A stretch of DNA of 64,000 nucleotides from Roseovarius sp. A-2 (lineage in GTDB: Bacteria; Pseudomonadota; Alphaproteobacteria; Rhodobacterales; Rhodobacteraceae), in assembly GCF_002072155.1 (NCBI RefSeq), contig NZ_BDIY01000003.1, forward strand, positions 62,001 through 126,000. Direction: 5' to 3'. Below, piece by piece: positions 17,283 through 26,168 of this stretch. The notes beneath the pieces were generated by a model. That model did not search any database, was not told where the DNA came from, and worked only from the letters and a program-made list of their open reading frames with translations. The position numbers and the translations under genes are program-made. The stretch's first letter is position 1, and each line of letters opens with the position of its first letter.

Positions 17283-18266
17283 TCAGCCAGCGGACATCGA
17301 GAGGAGTTTCATGATCCCAAGAACCGACGGTCCGACAAGAATAATCAGCAATGGCGGCACCGTAAGCATCATCGTGGCCAATGTCATCTTGGTCGGCAGT
17401 TTGTTGGCCTTTTCCTCGGCACGCATGACACGTTTGTCACGCATCTCGGCGGCATAGACACGCAACGCTTCACCGACCGAGGTGCCAAAGGTCTGCGATT
17501 GCACCAGAACGGTGACGAAACTGGAAATATCCTGCACGCCACAGCGCTCGCCCATCTCGTTGAGAACCGAGGGCTTGTCGCGACCGGCCTTGATCTGAAG
17601 GGCCACGATTTCAAACTCATCAGCCAGTGCAGGATAGGAGGCGCGCATTTCCTTCGAGACGCGGATGATCGCCTGATCGAGCGACTGCCCCGCCTCGATG
17701 CAGACCAGCATCATGTCGAGGCTGTCGGGAAACCCGTCCTGGATTTCTTCCTGCCGCTGCTGCTGGCGTTTCGTGACCCAGTATTTCGGAAGCATGTAGC
17801 CCACGCCACCGGGGCCAAGCACATAGAGTACCATTTCACTCGGGGCGGTTGTGTCGCTTGACACGAAGAGCAGGAAATAGATCAACCCCACCACCAGCAG
17901 ACCAATCCCGAGCGCAAATTGCGCGAAGTGGAAGTATCGCACCGCGTCGCGATGCCGATATCCCGCCTGCATCAGGGTCAGGCGAATGGCGCTCAGTTGC
18001 TTGGCGTCCTGCGGTTCAAGGAAACTAGCGTATTTATCGAGTTTCTTGTTCTTCGTACCGGTCCGGAGGTTGGTCTTTGTCTCGCTGCCCGCGCTCCTGC
18101 TGAAATTCTCTTTCTTCAGCTTCTCGAGCGGATCCTGCCGCTCGTTGATCAACATGGGGATCATCAGGAGCATGAGAATGAGCCCGAGCCCTCCAACCGC
18201 GATCATCGGGCCGAATGGTCCGAGCGAGTCGGTGAGCAAGGCGTTGACTGTGGTGAGCATGTTCAT
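17283..18266 (-). CDS. tadC: Tad pilus inner-membrane platform protein TadC
   Basis: 327 residues. A type II secretion F domain lies in the C-terminal half, with GFPDSLDMMLVCIEAGQSLDQA and the segment FGTSVGEALRVYAAEMRDKRVMRAEEKANKLPTKM. Membrane segments are near the N-terminus, around residues 110-150, and at the C-terminus. It forms the inner-membrane core with TadB and is driven by TadA. Nine bases separate it from tadB. Confidence 0.93.
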   Translation of the reverse strand: MNMLTTVNALLTDSLGPFGPMIAVGGLGLILMLLMIPMLINERQDPLEKLKKENFSRSAGSETKTNLRTGTKNKKLDKYASFLEPQDAKQLSAIRLTLMQAGYRHRDAVRYFHFAQFALGIGLLVVGLIYFLLFVSSDTTAPSEMVLYVLGPGGVGYMLPKYWVTKRQQQRQEEIQDGFPDSLDMMLVCIEAGQSLDQAIIRVSKEMRASYPALADEFEIVALQIKAGRDKPSVLNEMGERCGVQDISSFVTVLVQSQTFGTSVGEALRVYAAEMRDKRVMRAEEKANKLPTKMTLATMMLTVPPLLIILVGPSVLGIMKLLSMSAG

Positions 18267-18275
18267 TGGAGCCCC

Positions 18276-19244
18276 TCAGACCTTGATGTTCACGAGTGCG
18301 CGCATGACGATCAGGTTGAGCACCAGAAAGACGCCCACGACCAGCACGGCGGGGATGAAGAACGGGTGTTCCATCGCCTCGTCGTAGTAATTCGGTTTGA
18401 TCAACTGAATGCCGATCAGCGCGAGGATGGGAAAGCCCGACAGGAACTTGCCCGACCATTTCGCCTCGGCGGTGATGGCCTTGACCCTGCGGAACAGGCG
18501 AAAACGGGCGCGGATCACCTTGGCGAGACCGGCGAGGATCTCGGCAAGGTTGCCGCCCGATTGCTGCTGGATCGTGACCGCCACGGCGAGAAAGCGCAAA
18601 TCCTGCATGTCGAGCCGCTCGGCCATGTCCTTGAGCGCCTCGCCCATGTCACGGCCATAGGTTGCCTCGTCCGCGATGATGCCGAACTCGGTCGCGAGGG
18701 GGTCGGAGACCTCGGTGGCGACGATACCGATGGCGGAGGAGAACGGATGCCCGACGCGCAGGCTGCGCACCATCAGTTCGATGGCATCGGGCAATTGCTC
18801 TTCCAGCATGGACATGCGCTTGTTTGCCTTCATGCTGATCCAGGTGAAGATCCCGCCCACACCCATGCCGATGGAGGCCAGGATTCGCACCGGCAGGGCG
18901 GTTGCAGTGGCTACCGTCAGGCCGAGAAAGGCCAGCACGCTGAGCGCGACCATCAGCAGGATCAGTTGCTTGGGTGTGAAGGCGATGGCGGCCTTCTGCG
19001 CCTTGTCGGACAGGATCGAGTATAGCGGCACCTTGCGCGCCTCGAGATGTTGCTGCATTTCCTTGCGCAGCTTCTCCATGACCTCTTCGCGATTGCCCGA
19101 CTTGTCGAGCATTTCGAGGCGCCGGTTGACCCGGTTGTTCAGGCTGATGGAACGGCCGAAGACCGTCAGGTAGATGCCTTCGACCAGCACGAGTACGCCG
19201 ACGAAGATGAGGCCGTAAATGATGGGTTCTGCACTGAGTGTCAT
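18276..19244 (-). CDS. tadB: Tad pilus inner-membrane platform protein TadB
   Basis: 322 residues with an N-terminal helix, a central pair of membrane segments and a C-terminal pair around the T2SS-F domain (LEEQLPDAIELMVRSLRVGHPFSSA, later GGNLAEILAGLAKVIRARFRLFRRVKAITAEAKWSG). It is the partner of TadC. Its start lies 5 bases after the tadA stop, so the genes are probably translated together. Confidence 0.93.
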   Translation of the reverse strand: MTLSAEPIIYGLIFVGVLVLVEGIYLTVFGRSISLNNRVNRRLEMLDKSGNREEVMEKLRKEMQQHLEARKVPLYSILSDKAQKAAIAFTPKQLILLMVALSVLAFLGLTVATATALPVRILASIGMGVGGIFTWISMKANKRMSMLEEQLPDAIELMVRSLRVGHPFSSAIGIVATEVSDPLATEFGIIADEATYGRDMGEALKDMAERLDMQDLRFLAVAVTIQQQSGGNLAEILAGLAKVIRARFRLFRRVKAITAEAKWSGKFLSGFPILALIGIQLIKPNYYDEAMEHPFFIPAVLVVGVFLVLNLIVMRALVNIKV

Positions 19245-19249
19245 CTGCC

Positions 19250-20689
19250 TTACTCCGCTGCAATGGGTTCGTAGATCGCGGCGGGCAGATCATACCCCCA
19301 CAGGCGGAACCGCTCGGTGTAGTTGGAGCGCACGCCGGTGCCGGTGAAATGGCCGATGATCTTGTTGTCGGGGGTCAGGCCCACGCGCTGAAAGCGGAAG
19401 ATTTCCTGCATCGAGATAACGTCGCCCTCCATCCCCGTGATTTCAGTGATCGAGGTCATCCGGCGAGAGCCGTCCTGCAGGCGGCTGGCCTGCACGATCA
19501 GATTGACCGCGCTCGCGATCTGGCTGCGTACGGCCTTGAGCGGCATTTCGATACCGGCCATCGCGACCATGTTTTCCATTCGGCTGATGCCGTCACGCGG
19601 ATTATTTGCGTGGATCGTCGTCATCGAGCCGTCATGGCCGGTGTTCATGGCCTGCAACATGTCGATCACCTCCTCGCCACGCGTCTCGCCGACGATGATG
19701 CGATCAGGGCGCATCCGGAGCGCGTTCTTGAGGCAGTCGCGCGGGCTTACCTCGCCCTTGCCCTCGACGTTTGGCGGGCGGCTTTCCATCCGGCCGACAT
19801 GGATCTGTTGAAGCTGCAATTCGGCGGTGTCCTCAATCGTCAGGATACGTTCGGAATTGTCGATGAATGACGACAGCGCGTTGAGTGTCGTCGTCTTGCC
19901 CGAGCCTGTCCCCCCCGAGACGATGATGTTGAGCCTCGTGGCGACGGCGGCCTGAAGATAGGCCGCCATTTCCTCGGAGAAGGCCCCGAATCGCACGAGG
20001 TCGTCGATCCCGAGCTTGTCTTTCTTGAATTTCCGGATTGAGACCAGGCTGCCATCGACCGCGACCGGCGGCACCATGGCGTTGAAACGCGATCCATCTG
20101 CGAGGCGCGCATCGACATATGGGTTCGATTCGTCGACGCGACGGCCCACGGCGCTCACGATCTTGTCGATGATGCGCAGAAGGTGGCGTTCGTCCTTGAA
20201 CGTCACGTCGCTGAGTTCGAGCTTGCCTGCGCGTTCGACGAAGATCTGTTGCGGCCCGTTGACCAGGATATCATTGACCGTGTCATCCTTGAGCAGGGTT
20301 TCCAACGGCCCCAGACCCTTGACCTCATCATAGAGTTCCTGGGTAAGGATGCCGCGATCCTCGCGATTCAGCACGATCCCCTTTTCTTCGAGAATCTCTC
20401 CGGCGATCGAACTGATTTCGGCCCGCAGATCCGTCTCGGTCGCGGTGTCAAGCGCGGCGAGGTTCAGGTGATCAAGCAGCGCGCGATGCAACTCGATCTT
20501 GATTTCCCCCATACGCTCCTTTCGCTTGCGGTCCTTGTCCACCGATTCCGGAATGGCAGCGGCCTTGGGCGCGGGTTTGCGATAGGATTGCGTAGCCGCG
20601 ACCTCGAGCGGCGCTGTCTTCGGGGTGTTGTTGATGGTCGGCTTGACCCGGGTGTTGGCCGACTGGGTTTTTTTGTAGCGCGAAAACAT
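19250..20689 (-). CDS. tadA: Tad pilus assembly ATPase TadA/CpaF
   Basis: 479 residues from ATG 20689; the frame stays open upstream into tadZ but without similarity. A basic N-terminal tail precedes the secretion-ATPase domain, which holds Walker [10 protein letters not shown] at 259-267, the Asp-box region [11 protein letters not shown], and the Walker B region [14 protein letters not shown], with the His-box stretch MTTIHANN. It powers Flp pilus extension (and in the CpaF class perhaps retraction) at the cytoplasmic face. Confidence 0.95.
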   Translation of the reverse strand: MFSRYKKTQSANTRVKPTINNTPKTAPLEVAATQSYRKPAPKAAAIPESVDKDRKRKERMGEIKIELHRALLDHLNLAALDTATETDLRAEISSIAGEILEEKGIVLNREDRGILTQELYDEVKGLGPLETLLKDDTVNDILVNGPQQIFVERAGKLELSDVTFKDERHLLRIIDKIVSAVGRRVDESNPYVDARLADGSRFNAMVPPVAVDGSLVSIRKFKKDKLGIDDLVRFGAFSEEMAAYLQAAVATRLNIIVSGGTGSGKTTTLNALSSFIDNSERILTIEDTAELQLQQIHVGRMESRPPNVEGKGEVSPRDCLKNALRMRPDRIIVGETRGEEVIDMLQAMNTGHDGSMTTIHANNPRDGISRMENMVAMAGIEMPLKAVRSQIASAVNLIVQASRLQDGSRRMTSITEITGMEGDVISMQEIFRFQRVGLTPDNKIIGHFTGTGVRSNYTERFRLWGYDLPAAIYEPIAAE

Positions 20690-20702
20690 TCGGTGTCCTT
20701 TC

Positions 20703-21929
20703 CTACGCCGCCTCGGCGTCATCCTTGCCCAGGGCATGGAGCGATTGGGCCAGTTTCGCAATTTCGCGGCGCAGCGGGTTCTTGGCTGCGCTCGAGGCAA
20801 GCGGCAAGCCATGGTCGCAACTTTGCGAAACGGCACGTCCGCCATCCGGCAATTGCAGCTCTATTCCGATTTCAAGGCTTTCAGCCATTCGCTTGACCCG
20901 GCTCTTGCCATTGATATCGGTGAACTTCGGAGCTCGGTTCAGGCAATAGCGCAGCTTTTCGACAGGCAGACCTTCGGATTGCAACGCGCGTTTCACGCGC
21001 AGTGCGTTCTGCGCCGAGCGCATGTCGAGTTCGAGCGTCGTGAAATAGATCTGACACATGCTCAGGACCGCCTCGGTCCATTGTACAAGCGTGGTCGGCA
21101 TGTCTACGATCACGTAGTCGAAATGCGAGCGCGCCAGTTCAAGAACACGCGTTACGTCTTCCGAATTAATCATGTCGAGAGGCGGAATATCAGTCGGAGC
21201 GGTAAGGACGCGCATCTTGTCCTCGAAAGTCACCAGCGCTTGTCGGAAAACGTCCTCATCCAGAATATCGGTGTCCGACCACATCTCGAAAACCACGTCA
21301 CGACGCGGTAAATCCAGAAAGGTCGATACCGACCCGAACTGCAGGCTGAAATCCAGCAGACAGACCTGGGGCGGCTTGGCCTTTTCGACATTCGCCAGCT
21401 CCCAGGCCAGGTTGACCGCCAGTGTCGTGGCACCGGTGCCCCCGGCCAGCCCCTGAACGGCGAGGATCACACCGTCACCGTCGGTGGTTTGCGCCAGCGG
21501 TGCCGAGGTCGCCGGCGCGGTAATCGTGGCCGCGGGCCGCTTGAGTCGATCGATCGCCGCCTGCAGCTCGCCTTCCGGTAGCGGGTAAGGCACGAATTCA
21601 TCAGCCCCTTTGCGCAGAAGCTGATGCAGTGCGGCGGGGCTGACATCCTCTGCGATCAGTATGCTCTTGATATCGGCCTGCTGTGCAAGAGCGATGATCT
21701 CGCCCAGCAGGGCGAGATCGGCCTCGTCGCTCTCGTCAATCGCAATGGCGACGAACTCCAGCGACGCGGCTTCGGGCTGGCCGATGAAGGCCAAAGCTTC
21801 GCTGAATCCCAGATCTCCCCAGGCCTCGCCGAGAGCGGCCTCCATATCCTCGATCAGAAGGTCGAAATTCTGTACATCCCTGCTGATGGTGCAGGCGGTT
21901 ATCGGAGCTGGATCAGTCTGCTTCATCAT
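20703..21929 (-). CDS. tadZ: Pilus localisation protein TadZ/CpaE
   Basis: 408 residues. An atypical receiver-like domain occupies about 1-130. A MinD/ParA-like domain follows, opening with VQGLAGGTGATTLAVNLAWEL. The signature lysine of the deviant Walker A is absent, as is seen in several TadZ proteins. VCLLDFSLQFGSVSTFLDLP corresponds to the switch region. It positions the pilus apparatus, probably at a pole. It precedes tadA by 13 bases. Confidence 0.92.
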   Translation of the reverse strand: MMKQTDPAPITACTISRDVQNFDLLIEDMEAALGEAWGDLGFSEALAFIGQPEAASLEFVAIAIDESDEADLALLGEIIALAQQADIKSILIAEDVSPAALHQLLRKGADEFVPYPLPEGELQAAIDRLKRPAATITAPATSAPLAQTTDGDGVILAVQGLAGGTGATTLAVNLAWELANVEKAKPPQVCLLDFSLQFGSVSTFLDLPRRDVVFEMWSDTDILDEDVFRQALVTFEDKMRVLTAPTDIPPLDMINSEDVTRVLELARSHFDYVIVDMPTTLVQWTEAVLSMCQIYFTTLELDMRSAQNALRVKRALQSEGLPVEKLRYCLNRAPKFTDINGKSRVKRMAESLEIGIELQLPDGGRAVSQSCDHGLPLASSAAKNPLRREIAKLAQSLHALGKDDAEAA

Positions 21930-21987
21930 GCTCGTGGTTACTCGCTTTATCCTGTATTATCCTTCCGAGCGCGCAAGTTTCTTATTT

Positions 21988-22017
21988 AGGATAGGCCATT
22001 CACATGGATCCTATCCT
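21988..22017. promoter_or_regulatory. Inverted repeat upstream of tadZ
   Basis: AGGATAGG and CCTATCCT, 8-bp arms with a 14-base spacer, lie about 60 bases before the tadZ start in a 259-base gap. It may be an operator or an antiterminator stem for the tadZABCD part of the locus. Confidence 0.35.
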
Positions 22018-22121
22018 CGGTTTCTGCGGGTCGGAGATCACTCGATACAAGCAGACCATGGCCGGAAATATTGGCGACATTTGGGCTAAAAAATCGTAAT
22101 TGTGCGATGAAATGGGTGCAA

Positions 22122-22147
22122 AAAGCCCGCCCGGAGGGGGCGGGCCA
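22122..22147 (-). terminator. Rho-independent terminator after the OmpA-like gene
   Basis: On the minus strand GGCCCGCC pairs with GGCGGGCT around a short C-rich loop and is followed by TTTTT. It lies about 45 bases after the OmpA-like stop. It would end or attenuate the flp-cpaBC-ompA transcript before tadZ. Confidence 0.75.
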
Positions 22148-22188
22148 TATTCGAATCAAGATGCGTTCCTTTGGGCCGCGCGATCTCG

Positions 22189-22839
22189 TTAGTCGCTAGT
22201 GACTTCGCCTGTTTCCGTGACTTCAGTCTCGGGCACCGCACTTGCAACATATTCGCGGTAGACCACTTGGGCGTATTTGCCATCCATGACATGGGGATGC
22301 GAGCTGACAAAGCCCGTGACCTCGGTGACCGTACGCCGATTGCGGCGCTCGCGGCCCTGGGTGACGACAAGCGGTTGTGTCTCGCCAAACGAGGCGACGG
22401 CCTCGAGCCGTGACCGGCTGATTCCCTGGCTCACGAGGTAGCCGACGACCGCTTCGGCCCGACGCTGGCCGAGCGATTTGTTGTAGGCATCCGGCCCGAC
22501 GGCGTCGGTATGGCCGTAGACGCGAAAGCGCACTTCGGGAAACTGACGAATCCAGCGCGCCTGTTCGCGCAACGTCTCTCTCGCGCTGGCGTCAAGTGCT
22601 GTGGAGTCGAAGGCGAAATTCACCATGCTGGGAACTTCCTGTGAGAACCTGTTCGACAAATCAAGGACATAGCCGCGTTCGCCGGTCATGACGAGATGGT
22701 TGTTCATCACCGATTCGCCAAAGCTGCCATTATCGACGAGTGATCCTGCCTCGCTGAAATAGGACTGGACGATTTCGCCATCCGGTGGCGTGCAGGCGGC
22801 CATCACGACCAAGCCGCTTATCGCAAGATACTGTTTCAT
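22189..22839 (-). CDS. OmpA-domain lipoprotein of the Flp pilus locus
   Basis: 216 residues. The lipoprotein signal ends in VVMAACTPP. The OmpA C-terminal domain (about 75-175) has NFAFDSTALDASAR and the peptidoglycan-binding stretch GHTDAVGPDAYNKSLGQRRAEAV. The acidic tail EVTETGEVTSD is unusual. It probably anchors the pilus secretin to the cell wall. It lies 16 bases after cpaC. Confidence 0.88.
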   Translation of the reverse strand: MKQYLAISGLVVMAACTPPDGEIVQSYFSEAGSLVDNGSFGESVMNNHLVMTGERGYVLDLSNRFSQEVPSMVNFAFDSTALDASARETLREQARWIRQFPEVRFRVYGHTDAVGPDAYNKSLGQRRAEAVVGYLVSQGISRSRLEAVASFGETQPLVVTQGRERRNRRTVTEVTGFVSSHPHVMDGKYAQVVYREYVASAVPETEVTETGEVTSD

Positions 22840-22855
22840 CGCCCCAGCCCCTCTC

Positions 22856-24289
22856 TCAATCCATCACATAGCCGTAAGAGCCGGTGAAGTCCTGCTTGGC
22901 AACCTCACCCACGGCACCGCCGCGCTCGACCCCTCTTGCGACCCGACCGTTCAGGAAGAGGTCGCCATCGGTGGGTAGTCGGACCCGATCTGTCGGCAGG
23001 GCCAGCGCCTCGCCGCGCGTGGGTGACACGAGATGCGCCGATATGATGATGACCAGTTCGGTTTGTGAGCGCTCGTAATCGGCACTGCGGAACAGGGCCC
23101 CCAGGACCGGGACATCACCCAGCCATGGTACCTGAGCGTTGTTGTCGCGAAAATCGTCCTGCAAGAGCCCGGCGATGGCAAAGCTTTCGCCGTCGCGCAT
23201 CGACACCGTTGTGGAGGTGTCGCGCCGACGAAAGGCCGGCACGTTGATCCCACCTGCCGAAACGGCAACCGAAGTGTCGACAGAAGAAACTGCGGCGTCG
23301 ATTTCGAGATTGATGATCCCCTCATCCACGACCCGTGGGATGAAATTCAGCTCGACGCCGAAGGGTTTGAACTCGATGGTGGTGGTGTCGTTGTCTTGCG
23401 CCACCGGGATCGGGAATTCGCCGCCGGCCAGAAAGGTCGCTTCCTGCCCCGACAGGGCGGTCAGGTTCGGTTCCGCCAGTGTGCGGACAACGCCCTTGGT
23501 TTCCAACGCCTCGAGCAGGATGCCAACTTCGACCGAGCCGATGTCGAACCCGAAAAACGCGGTGCCTTGAGCGGTGTTGCCGCCTAGGTTCCCAGGCACG
23601 ATCACATCACCTGCTCCGCCGCCGATCTGTCCGGTGCTCAGGTTGCTGCCAACAAAGCCGCCCCCTGTGCCGCTGGTAGCACCAATGCCGTCAACCGCAA
23701 GCGAGGTGGACAGCGCCTTGGAGACACTGCGCTGCATCTCGGCAAAGCGCACCTTGAGCATGACTTGCTGCTTGCCGGAGACCGACATCAGGTTCGACAC
23801 ACGTTCTGGCGCATAGCGCTCGGCAAGATCGAGCGCGCGTTGCAATCGTGCAGAGCTCGAAACGGTGCCCGACAGAACGATGCCGTCATTCGCTGTGCGC
23901 ACTTCGATGGGCTCACCGGGCAGAATCTGGCGCAGCCGTTCCTTGAACTCCGAAATGTCGGTGTTGACGTGCACGTCGAGATTGGTGATCAGCTGCCCGG
24001 TGCCGTCGAACAGGCTGAGCGTGGTGCGTCCTGGTGTCTTGCCCAGGACATAAATCGTCCGGTCCGACAGGGTGGAGAAGTCGGCGATTGCGGGATTCGC
24101 GATGCTGAGTTCTGCGAACGGCACCTCGCTTTCGACGACGATCGCGCGGTTCATCGACACGCTGAGATTGCCCGACGCGCCTTCGCGCAGGACGCGGACC
24201 GTTTCTGCCTGCGCCGCGGGGGGCGCAACCGGTATCGCTGCGATGGCGAGCCCCGTGAGGGCCGCCGAGACGATGCTCTTGATTTTCAT
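22856..24289 (-). CDS. cpaC: Flp pilus outer-membrane secretin CpaC/RcpA
   Basis: 477 residues from ATG 24289. A clear Sec signal ends in PPAAQAE. The N-terminal domain has SIANPAIADFSTLSDRTIYVLGKTPGRTTL, then a BON-like stretch (GIVLSGTVSSSARLQRALDLAERYA). The C-terminal secretin domain carries ALSGQEATFLAGGEFPIPV and LGDVPVLGALFRSADYERSQTELVIIISAHLV. It forms the outer-membrane channel for the pilus. Confidence 0.94.
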   Translation of the reverse strand: MKIKSIVSAALTGLAIAAIPVAPPAAQAETVRVLREGASGNLSVSMNRAIVVESEVPFAELSIANPAIADFSTLSDRTIYVLGKTPGRTTLSLFDGTGQLITNLDVHVNTDISEFKERLRQILPGEPIEVRTANDGIVLSGTVSSSARLQRALDLAERYAPERVSNLMSVSGKQQVMLKVRFAEMQRSVSKALSTSLAVDGIGATSGTGGGFVGSNLSTGQIGGGAGDVIVPGNLGGNTAQGTAFFGFDIGSVEVGILLEALETKGVVRTLAEPNLTALSGQEATFLAGGEFPIPVAQDNDTTTIEFKPFGVELNFIPRVVDEGIINLEIDAAVSSVDTSVAVSAGGINVPAFRRRDTSTTVSMRDGESFAIAGLLQDDFRDNNAQVPWLGDVPVLGALFRSADYERSQTELVIIISAHLVSPTRGEALALPTDRVRLPTDGDLFLNGRVARGVERGGAVGEVAKQDFTGSYGYVMD

Positions 24290-24439
24290 GTGACCTGCCT
24301 TTCCGATCACGCCTCATTTATCCGGGTCTTTTCGCCCGTAATTGACGGCACTCTGGGGCAGTTTTGATTATTTTGCAAGAATCAATGCAATTTCGCGTTT
24401 TTTTAGACAGAATGTGATGCTGTTGCCTCGATACGGATA

Positions 24440-24464
24440 GGGGGCGGCCAATTGGGCCGCCCCC
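24440..24464. repeat. Hairpin between cpaB and cpaC
   Basis: GGGGGCGGCC and GGCCGCCCCC form a perfect 10-bp stem with a 5-base loop in the 198-base gap between cpaB and cpaC. No T-run follows on the minus strand, so I read it as a processing or stability hairpin rather than a terminator. Confidence 0.55.
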
Positions 24465-24487
24465 TGATTTTGGCAACTTGCTTGCTA

Positions 24488-25357
24488 TCAGTTCGTGCAG
24501 GGGATGGGGGTCACCACCACCTCCGAGCCGCGCCGGGTACGGATGACGCATTCTTCTTTGGTCGGCTCCGGGGCCTCGACGGCCGCTTCCTCAAGCCCGA
24601 GTAGTCGGCGCTGATCGACCTCGATGACCTGCGACAGCGTCTCATCGAGCGCGCCGACCAACGATAGCGTGAGCCGCCCCGAGGCCTGGGCCTGCGCCAG
24701 ACCCGCGACCTGTTGCGGCGTGGCCGCGACTGTGACGGTGCGCGCGACCCGGGCCTCGAAACGGTCTTCATCGGCGCTCTGGTCAACGGCGATGAGTTTC
24801 AGGCGACTCTCGATCATCTTGGTGAATTCTCCGGTCGAATCGCCTTCTGTGCGCAGGTTGCCCCGCCCGGTGGACCCGGTCCAGTAGACATCGACCAGAT
24901 CGCCGGGGCGCAGAAAACCCGAGACGCCGCTTGTGGCGTCCACCTTGATGGCAAAGGCGCGCATGCCCGCATCAAGCCGCGAGGTGATGCCCGCATCCTC
25001 GCCGGGGCGGGTGACCTTGTTGGCCAGAACCACCTCGTTCTTGCTCATGCTGCGCAGGACCTCGCGCTTGATCGTGGGGCCGTCGGGAAACAGCGCCTCG
25101 ACCGTGGCAAACACGCCTTCGGGCAGGGATTGCTTGGGGAAGGGGGTCAGGCGCACGGTGTCCTCTCCCAGCGTCTCGCCGTATTTCAGGTCGCGCGTTG
25201 CGACATAGACATCGACGGTCTCGATCTTCGGCGCGGTCTGCTGCCGGGCATGCGCCAACTGGCGCTGATAGCCGTCGATATAGTTCTTCGCCATGTAGGC
25301 GGCGAACCCGGCCAGGCCGATGCCGAGAATTAGAACCAGTCCGAATACAAAACGCAT
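24488..25357 (-). CDS. cpaB: Flp pilus assembly protein CpaB/RcpC
   Basis: 289 residues. One N-terminal membrane anchor (VFGLVLILGIGLAGFAAYMA) is followed by a SAF domain (VYVATRDLKYGETLGEDTVRL) and the RcpC-type domain (AFAIKVDATSGVSGFLRPGDLVDVYW). It is thought to act in the periplasm with the secretin. It is the second gene of the locus, 242 bases after flp. Confidence 0.92.
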   Translation of the reverse strand: MRFVFGLVLILGIGLAGFAAYMAKNYIDGYQRQLAHARQQTAPKIETVDVYVATRDLKYGETLGEDTVRLTPFPKQSLPEGVFATVEALFPDGPTIKREVLRSMSKNEVVLANKVTRPGEDAGITSRLDAGMRAFAIKVDATSGVSGFLRPGDLVDVYWTGSTGRGNLRTEGDSTGEFTKMIESRLKLIAVDQSADEDRFEARVARTVTVAATPQQVAGLAQAQASGRLTLSLVGALDETLSQVIEVDQRRLLGLEEAAVEAPEPTKEECVIRTRRGSEVVVTPIPCTN

Positions 25358-25486
25358 GGTTTCACCTTTCGTTACGAGAAAGTGGTCGCGGTGGCGACTT
25401 TCACTTCCAAGCGATTAACTGGCTATTGTGGCGAAAAGAGGGACTTGCTTTGGTGTTGTCGTGCAAGAACCCACAAGCAGGAACGA

Positions 25487-25523
25487 TGATGACCGCAGAG
25501 CCGAGCGGCGTCTGCGGTCATCA
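25487..25523. repeat. Strong hairpin between flp and cpaB
   Basis: TGATGACCGCAGA pairs exactly with TCTGCGGTCATCA (13 bp) across 11 bases that can themselves fold (GCC-GAGC-GGC). It lies about 75 bases after the flp stop. No U-run follows on the minus strand. It would protect the flp mRNA or separate flp from cpaB expression. Confidence 0.65.
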
Positions 25524-25599
25524 ATCACTCATGAAAACATCACTGTCCGGTGATTGCCGTTCGGTACAACGATGAACCTCCGGACAAGGGGATGATAAC

Positions 25600-25815
25600 T
25601 TATTCTTCCGTCGGCACTTGGCTGAGTTCGCCGGTTGCAGCCACTGTGCCACTGGTCAAGCTGGTTCCGATGTCAGTCGCAAGGTCATCGATGCCGTTGC
25701 TGACGGCGGTCACGCCGGCAATGCCCAGGCCCACAACGGCTGCGGTCAGCACGACCCAGTCAACCGTGACAGCGCCGTCTTCGTCGTTCAGGAAGTTCTT
25801 GATAAAGGTGTTCAT
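25600..25815 (-). CDS. flp: Flp-family type IVb pilin
   Basis: 71 residues. A short leader MNTFIKNFLNDEDG is followed by AVTVDWVVLTAAVVGLGIAGVTAV, the hydrophobic pilin helix. Processing is expected after the Gly. Position +5 is Asp and +6 Trp, in place of the Glu-Tyr of classical Flp pilins. It is the major pilin subunit and the first gene of the locus. Confidence 0.92.
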   Translation of the reverse strand: MNTFIKNFLNDEDGAVTVDWVVLTAAVVGLGIAGVTAVSNGIDDLATDIGTSLTSGTVAATGELSQVPTEE

Positions 25816-26168
25816 GTTGGTCTCTCCAAAGGATAAGTTGCTCAGTTGTCACATCCACCCCGGTTTTGGACCCGTCGAGTTTTAATGGCCCGCTGCCGTC
25901 GTGGTGTGAGAACATATAGCCAAGAGAATCGGGCGGGATTTTGGCGGCATTAAAGCCTTTTTCGTGAAGATTAAGTTTTTAGAAAGAAATTTCATAACAC
26001 TATGATTTGAAACGATTAAAAAAGCCAAATTTGTACTTTATACACCTCCACATTGTACAATGTGGCGTCATTTCGCCATATCAATCATGCTGAAAACCGA
26101 CAATACTGGCCGTGTGCGGGGATTATTGCGATACCCGCGCCAATCCATCAGAGGCGGAGCAGCCCGAA
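25816..26168. other. AT-rich divergent control region between flp and the transglycosylase gene
   Basis: 353 bases without a gene. The part from about 25960 to 26110 is much richer in A and T than the genes around it and presumably holds the promoters of flp (leftward) and of the transglycosylase gene (rightward). It includes the palindrome listed separately. Confidence 0.55.
26048..26065. promoter_or_regulatory. 18-bp perfect palindrome upstream of the transglycosylase gene
   Basis: CCACATTGTACAATGTGG is a perfect inverted repeat 104 bases before the transglycosylase start and about 230 bases before flp. Length and symmetry fit a dimeric repressor or activator site. I do not recognise the regulator. 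Confidence 0.6.

Noticed and set aside
17919..19025. 368-codon plus-strand frame
   Set aside because: Antisense to tadC and tadB, which carry strong family motifs.
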